Shown here piece by piece: positions 55,733-60,000 of a stretch of 60,000 nt of DNA. A model generated the notes under the pieces. The model did not search any database. It worked only from the letters and a program-made list of their open reading frames with translations, and was not told the DNA's origin. Within the stretch, counting starts at the first letter, position 1. The number at the start of each line of letters is the position of its first letter. This DNA is from Halisarca cf. caerulea. Lineage: Eukaryota > Porifera > Demospongiae > Chondrillida > Halisarcidae. The stretch lies in NCBI GenBank assembly GCA_963170055.1, contig CAUJGJ010000444.1, positions 6,178,118 to 6,238,117 of the forward strand, in the 5' to 3' direction. A program made the translations under genes and the position numbers.

Positions 55733-56696
55733 ATTAAACTACCACTATCAGAGGAAGATGTCTTGGAGAAGGTAACAAAGTTCCATCAGGTACATTCTTT
55801 TTCTCAGTGCTTGGGTGCAATTGACTGCAACCACATCGACATCAAGCAGCCATCTGCCAACCCCACCGACTACATTAACAGGAAAGGGAGGTTTTCTTTA
55901 AACATTCAAGCATGTTGTGACTACCGACACTGCTTCATGGATGTTGTTGTAAAATGGCCTGGAAGTGTCCATGATGCCAGAATCTTTGCCAATTCAACAT
56001 TAAACAATTACTTCAAGCTTCGACGTATACCACCATGGGAGTGTCAACTTTTAGAAGACTTTCCACCAGTTCCTGTACTTATCTTGGGAGATTCTGCTTA
56101 CCCTTTGCTACCTTATTTGATGAAGGAGTACGCCAATGGTGGCTCAACTGCTAGGGAACAGTATTTCGGGTACAGGCTCTGTAGTGCCTGGAATGTCATT
56201 GAATGTGCATTTGGTCGCTTGAAAGCAAGATTTGGAGCTCTGAAGCGTTTCATGGACATAAATATGGATGATCTTCCTTTTGTTATTTATTCTTGTTTTG
56301 TCCTCCATAATTTTTGTTAAATCAACCAGGAATCTCTAGTGGATGAAGTTGTCAGTAACTCCGTGGAGTATGACAGGAGCTTCCAGCCTCAGGCTACTGA
56401 AAGGGGACAGGGTGCAAATGACTCTGAAGGGAAAAGAGTTCGGCGAGTGTTGGCCAAGTACTTTGATCCCTAAATGGGACTGTTTAGTATTAACTTATTA
56501 TTACAATGTGACAGTATATTTTTACGTATATTATTTTTATTTTATTTTTACAGTATTAAATATTTATTATTGTCAATGAATGAACTTAAAATTATGTAAA
56601 GACTGATTCTAGATAATTATACACCATTTATTCAGCTTATAATATTATGATCACAGTAATTAGAATTAAAGAGATAAAATAAAACCAAAAATAAGA

Positions 56697-57613
56697 CTAC
56701 AGTCCGGACTGTTCTGTGCGTGGTGGCAAATTGGCACCAAATGAATTTGATCCTGGAGAATCAGCCTGGGTTGTAAATGATATAAGTGTTGCAGGGGATG
56801 AACTCTGTGTGGTTGGTGAAAGTGATGTAGGGGGTACAAGTGGCATAGGTGACAAAAGAGGTGTTGATGGTGGTGATAACTGAGAATGACATTGTGCATA
56901 TGGTGGGTATGGTTGCATGAAAGCAGGCTGAAGTGAGTAGGATGGAAATTGTTGCTGTGAAATCAAACTTTGGAAAATAGTGGAAAATGCATCAATTGAA
57001 TAATAACTTATTTTGTCCATGCTGGTTTTCAACTGGCCGATGTTTTTCTGGTGTTCCTGATCCATCTTGCCCATTTGTTCCACCATCTTCTTCTTAATTA
57101 CCAACTCTTCTGTAGCAATCCCTAGGAGTTGAGAATTTGCAAGGAGGGTTCGTTTCATTTTGGCCTGTCAAGAAGTTCCCTCCTTTGCTCGACTGTAGTT
57201 GGTTCAGATGACCATCATCTTGTGGGTCTTCCTCACTTTCGGTCTCAGCTGGTGGTACGTTTGACTAGTCCTCAGTCAGATCAGTGCTCTCGACCCCTCC
57301 CTGGATCTGTGTAGTAGCTGGACTCCCGCCCCATATTTTTTCACACAGCTCAAAGTAGAGCAACACCACCCTTCCATGTCCACTCTTCCTTCCAGCATCC
57401 ACAGCCTTCCTGAATTTAGTCCTCACATTCTTTAGCTTTGTTGTGAGTTCCTCCTTTGTGTGTGGGTAGTCCTTAGACATCAGCTGGAGTTCATCACTAG
57501 AAGCAGGAAGCTCCTCCCTCATAATGGCAAGGATGTCTTCATACTGTGGATAAACGATATCAAAGATGACATTACGGCTTGCACGAAGTTTGTGTATGAT
57601 TGAACTCGACTGA
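56697..57613 (-). pseudogene. Harbinger-3 Myb/SANT-like accessory gene, broken
   Basis: The right part (57613-57265) reads SSIIHKLRASRNVIFDIVYP, KLKNVRTKFRKAVDAGRKSG and RVVLLYFELCEKIWGGSPAT, a SANT/trihelix-type domain I have seen with Harbinger elements. TAG follows STDLTED, but an acidic ETESEEDPQDDG stretch continues in frame. A frameshift near 57158 leads to RTLLANSQLLGIATEELVIK, a coiled coil and a Pro/Ser-rich end at 56697. It is convergent with the transposase gene. Confidence 0.65.
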
Positions 57614-57617
57614 GTTA

Positions 57618-57857
57618 TTAATTCACCTTTGTTTTTACTGTCTCCCAATCCGTGCTTTCCATTTCTTTCAATAAGGTAAAACTAGAACTCCTACCGCATG
57701 CTTCGGAAATCTCAGTCCTCATGACTTTGACTAGGGCCTTAATCATGTAACATCTGTGCTGTTGGTTACTTGCAAAATCTTTCATTATTGCACCATAACT
57801 TCTCCGAGCAATTCGCTTGACTGTGTTTTTGCGTATGGGTGTCTTCAAATAATACAA
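57618..57857 (-). pseudogene. DUF6589-like N-terminal exon fragment
   Basis: IKALVKVMRTEISEACGRSS, FTLLKEMESTDWETVKTK and then a GTGAAT donor near 57625. It recalls the stretch before and including F.W..L in the gene at 12003. The match is weak and the frame overlaps the SANT-like gene's start, so this could be wrong. Bases 57860-58190 show no gene. Confidence 0.25.
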
Positions 57858-58197
57858 CTTATGCGTCTTACCACATGTTACCTACCAATCAAGGGACCCA
57901 AATTAAGTTAGTTGGACTGTCGACCCCAAAGCAGAAGAAGACTAACCTACAGAAAAAGCAAGTCCCACTAAACAGCATGAAAAATGGTGCTTTGGCGTCA
58001 AGGTGTTACTATTTCACCTGTAATCTTCTGCTACCGTCCTGAGCGATGCTCATCTTGTAATCTTCAGCTTGTTCTCCACTGACATATCCACTTTATAAAG
58101 CTTTGAGAAGGCACGAGGTCTCCTGCCTTCCAACAATTTCCAAAATGGTCTTTTGGCTGTTGTACAAAGACACAATATGTTAATTAGTCACAATATG

Positions 58198-58541
58198 TTA
58201 ATTAGTCAGAATATGGACATCACTGTAAATATCACAATCAAACAATGTCATATACAGAACGCGGTCAAAGCAATTCACTCTGCCTCCGAAGAAAAACAGT
58301 TTGATGGACAAAAACCATAAGTATAAATGCTACAGCACTGTATAGTTCATATTAATATACTGACAATGTCATGACTGTCATACAATTATAGGTATAGACA
58401 CAAAGACAATGAGCAAGTCACAGAACATTTGCTTCTACAATTATAAGACAAGTATCCGGAAGAACATCCTTCTGCTGTCAAAAGTGAGTTTGCAATGACT
58501 CCAAAGACTGGAGTCACTTTTAGCTGATATTAATTTCTTAA
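58198..58541. repeat. Duplicate of exons 2-3 of the 33-kb gene
   Basis: Matches 33667-34012 at about 97% over 345 bp, introns included, same strand. In this copy exon 3 has gained a TAA (ATTATAAGACAAG). The match ends at TTAA, where the piggyBac element starts. A 20-bp direct repeat (CACAATATGTTAATTAGT) lies just left. Confidence 0.92.
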
Positions 58542-60000
58542 CCCTTTATCGTCCACGAGCCACTATAGTGGCTCCTCCTGTAAACGTCCACGTTTCTGTT
58601 ATTATTTCCGATTGTTTCGAAACTTGGCCAAAAGGTAGTATTAAACATGCTGACTCTATTATATAAGTTTCATAGTCATAGCATCTATATTAAATGAACA
58701 CTGATAGCTAATACAAGTCAAGTATACGACAATTCACGGAACCGAAAGTAAAATTTACGGAAAAATGCAAGGTCACATTGAAAAGAAAAATGGCTACATG
58801 TAACACAAGGAAATTAGAAATACGATAAACACAGTGTTCGTAGTGTTTTAGCCTTCTAAAATGCTTTTGGTGATCTCATTGTTTCTTCGTGTGGAAAATT
58901 CGATAGCAAGGGACAACGCATAAAGGAACTGGATCTTCTGCGTTGCAGGAACTGCACCCGTAACTTGTTCGCTTCCTTGTTGCACTTTTGCTGCACACCA
59001 CGCATTGGAGAGGTTTCTTGAGGTGACTAGGGAAATGAGACTCGTTGAATTGGCGCGAAGGAGCGGCCTCGGCAGATCGCCTCCCTTTCTTCTCCCGCGA
59101 AGAATGTGCGGCTAGCAATTCACTTGCGAGCTCCAAAACGAAGTCCTTCATCGCCATCTTGGGTGAGTTTGGGTTGCTTTGGTGCAGTAGATAGCCATTC
59201 ACCATAGTTATGTCAACGAGAAAGTAAAAAAGCCGATGCCACCATTTCTTTGATCTTCTACTGCAGGAATAAGACTTTCGTCTTGCATCGGCCAGATCAA
59301 CGCCACCCATGTAAGTGTTGTAGTCTCTCACAGACTGTGGGCAAGGAATGGACGTTCTACTACTGTCTTTGTTCTGTCTTCGTACAGTGGCCATTAAGTT
59401 TGGAGGTGTTGTAGTGTTTATCAAGGATACCACTTTGTTGTCCTTCCACATTAGGCGTTCCTTGATAGTAGGATCTCTGCAATTCTAACGCTGGAGAAAA
59501 AGTTGTCAAAGTACAAGATGTATGCCTTGTCTAGATACGGACTTGCCAGGGTTAATATTACTTTTTCTCCGAGCCCGAATTCTGTTACCTCTTCAGCACC
59601 TGTGTAGATACTGAAGAAAGGCATGTAGCCGGTTTTTGCATCACAGATGCACCATATTTTGTAGCCCCATTTCGTTGGTTTGTTGGGCATGTACTGCTTG
59701 AGGGAAGAACGTCCCTTGAATCCAACCATGGCTTCATCAATGGAAAGTTGCCTACCTGGTTTGTTGAGTTTCAGGCTGTTGTCTCGAATGATGTCAATGA
59801 TGGGGTGGAGCTTGTGGAGTTTATCAAAGCCAGGCTGCCCCTTTGGCACTGCTATTGTGTTGTCGTTGAGATGTAGACATCTAAGCAATACTTTGAAGCG
59901 ATGTCTTGGCATTCCACTGGTTATCCCTGGTGCTCCCAAGAGTGGATGACCAGACCAGTAGTCTTCTAATCGCGGAAGATGATGTACCCCCATCGCAATG
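58542..60000. mobile_element. piggyBac-type element, runs past the window end
   Basis: The end CCCTTTATCGTCCACGAG abuts TTAA (58538-58541), the piggyBac target. A perfect 18-bp palindrome, GAGCCACTATAGTGGCTC, lies just inside. The unduplicated copy at 34012 reads TTAATCTATG at the same spot, showing the empty site. Confidence 0.9.
58876..59993 (-). pseudogene. piggyBac-like transposase (DDE_Tnp_1_7), internal deletion
   Basis: From the right: LPRLEDYWSGHPLLGAPGIT, RCLHLNDN, QLSIDEAMVGFKGRSSLKQY (first Asp), GYKIWCICDAKTGYM, ILYFDNFFSS (second Asp), then the frame breaks after EILLSRN near 59455. MWKDNKVVSLINTTTPP and YMGGVDLADARRKSYSC (third Asp) follow in another frame, and CVVCSKSATRKRTSYGCSSC gives the C-terminal zinc-binding tail. 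The usual GT.R.NRKG.P stretch between the second Asp and WKD is absent, so about 30-40 codons are deleted. The N-terminus lies beyond the window. Confidence 0.88.

Larger units (their letters stand above)
53242..56473 (+). pseudogene. Harbinger-3 transposase, in two parts (53242-53804, 55740-56473)
   Basis: ATG 53242 starts MSDLVTLSYVKEEMESAILV. A frameshift near 53547 leads to EWKDRRENFYKLCDELRPYI, then a TAG near 53611, then SPIEVEKHVALTLYYLSDEG (HTH-like). After the P-like insertion it continues [52 protein letters not shown] and [20 protein letters not shown] (DDE set). TAA at 56318-56320 follows HNFC, but the frame runs on (INQESLVDEVV) to TAA 56471-56473. Joining across the insertion gives GGC CCA AAT TAC ATT AAA CTA CCA, with the frame kept. 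Confidence 0.85.
53055..57860. mobile_element. PIF/Harbinger element 3, right end not found
   Basis: Left end GGCCCTGTTTACACGAATCT preceded by TTA, a fitting 3-bp target. Subterminal GGATTCGG and CGGATACGC motifs resemble Harbinger ends. It contains a transposase gene split by a P-like element and a SANT-like gene on the minus strand. No GTGTAAACAGGGCC is present before 60000, so the right end is lost or outside; the end given is the last gene-like sequence. Confidence 0.7.

Noticed and set aside
1..60000. tRNA or rRNA genes
   Set aside because: I scanned for A/B-box pairs and rRNA-like blocks by eye and saw none; a covariance-model search would be decisive.

Overview
The window is animal-like eukaryotic DNA. 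It is AT-rich, has GT-AG introns mostly of 50-250 bp, long (TG)n/(CA)n tracts, and no operons, Shine-Dalgarno sites, rRNA or tRNA that I can recognise. The families present (PIF/Harbinger, pogo/Tigger, MULE, piggyBac, P-like and DIRS elements, RecQ-like helicases, DUF6589-like proteins, a caspase-like protein) suggest a marine invertebrate such as a sponge or cnidarian. That placement is inference. About three quarters of the window is transposon-derived, and several elements are nested in others.

Layout. 0-5 kb: minisatellites and MITE copies around a caspase-like gene (minus) and a small two-exon gene (plus). 5-9.4 kb: DUF6589-like relic and a complete Harbinger element with 3-bp target duplications. 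9.4-18.2 kb: a degraded DUF6589-like gene whose intron holds a Tigger-type element (copy A), then a RecQ-like pseudogene and a 34-bp satellite. 19.8-29.7 kb: a Tigger element (C) split by an 8-kb MULE that encodes transposase, SWIM finger and Ulp1-like protease in one many-exon gene. 29.9-32.9 kb: DIRS-like remnants, a hairpin element and MITEs. 33.3-35 kb: a degraded multi-exon gene. 35-39.3 kb: fold-back repeats and a second copy of a dispersed repeat. 39.3-40.8 kb: a second RecQ-like pseudogene. 41.2-46.9 kb: Tigger-type element copy B with a Harbinger (with an intact transposase) inserted next to its transposase start codon. 47-53 kb: repeats, hairpins, another DIRS fragment. 53-58 kb: a third Harbinger split by a P-like element. 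58.5-60 kb: the end of a piggyBac element in TTAA.

Most notable: elements A and B share one unusual plan. A HIRAN-like plus Ulp1-like cysteine protease gene on the plus strand converges on a DDE transposase gene on the minus strand, inside shared ~25-45 bp terminal inverted repeats and TA target sites. The unrelated MULE also carries an Ulp1-like protease. Three protease-bearing DNA transposons from two superfamilies in 60 kb suggest a recurrent role for SUMO/ubiquitin-like deconjugation in these elements. Nesting can be proved from the sequence: removing the MULE (10-bp duplication) or the P-like element (7-bp duplication) rejoins the interrupted transposase frames exactly.

Most genes are broken. 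The ones that look open are the Harbinger-2 transposase, the MULE gene in my exon model, and the caspase-like gene.
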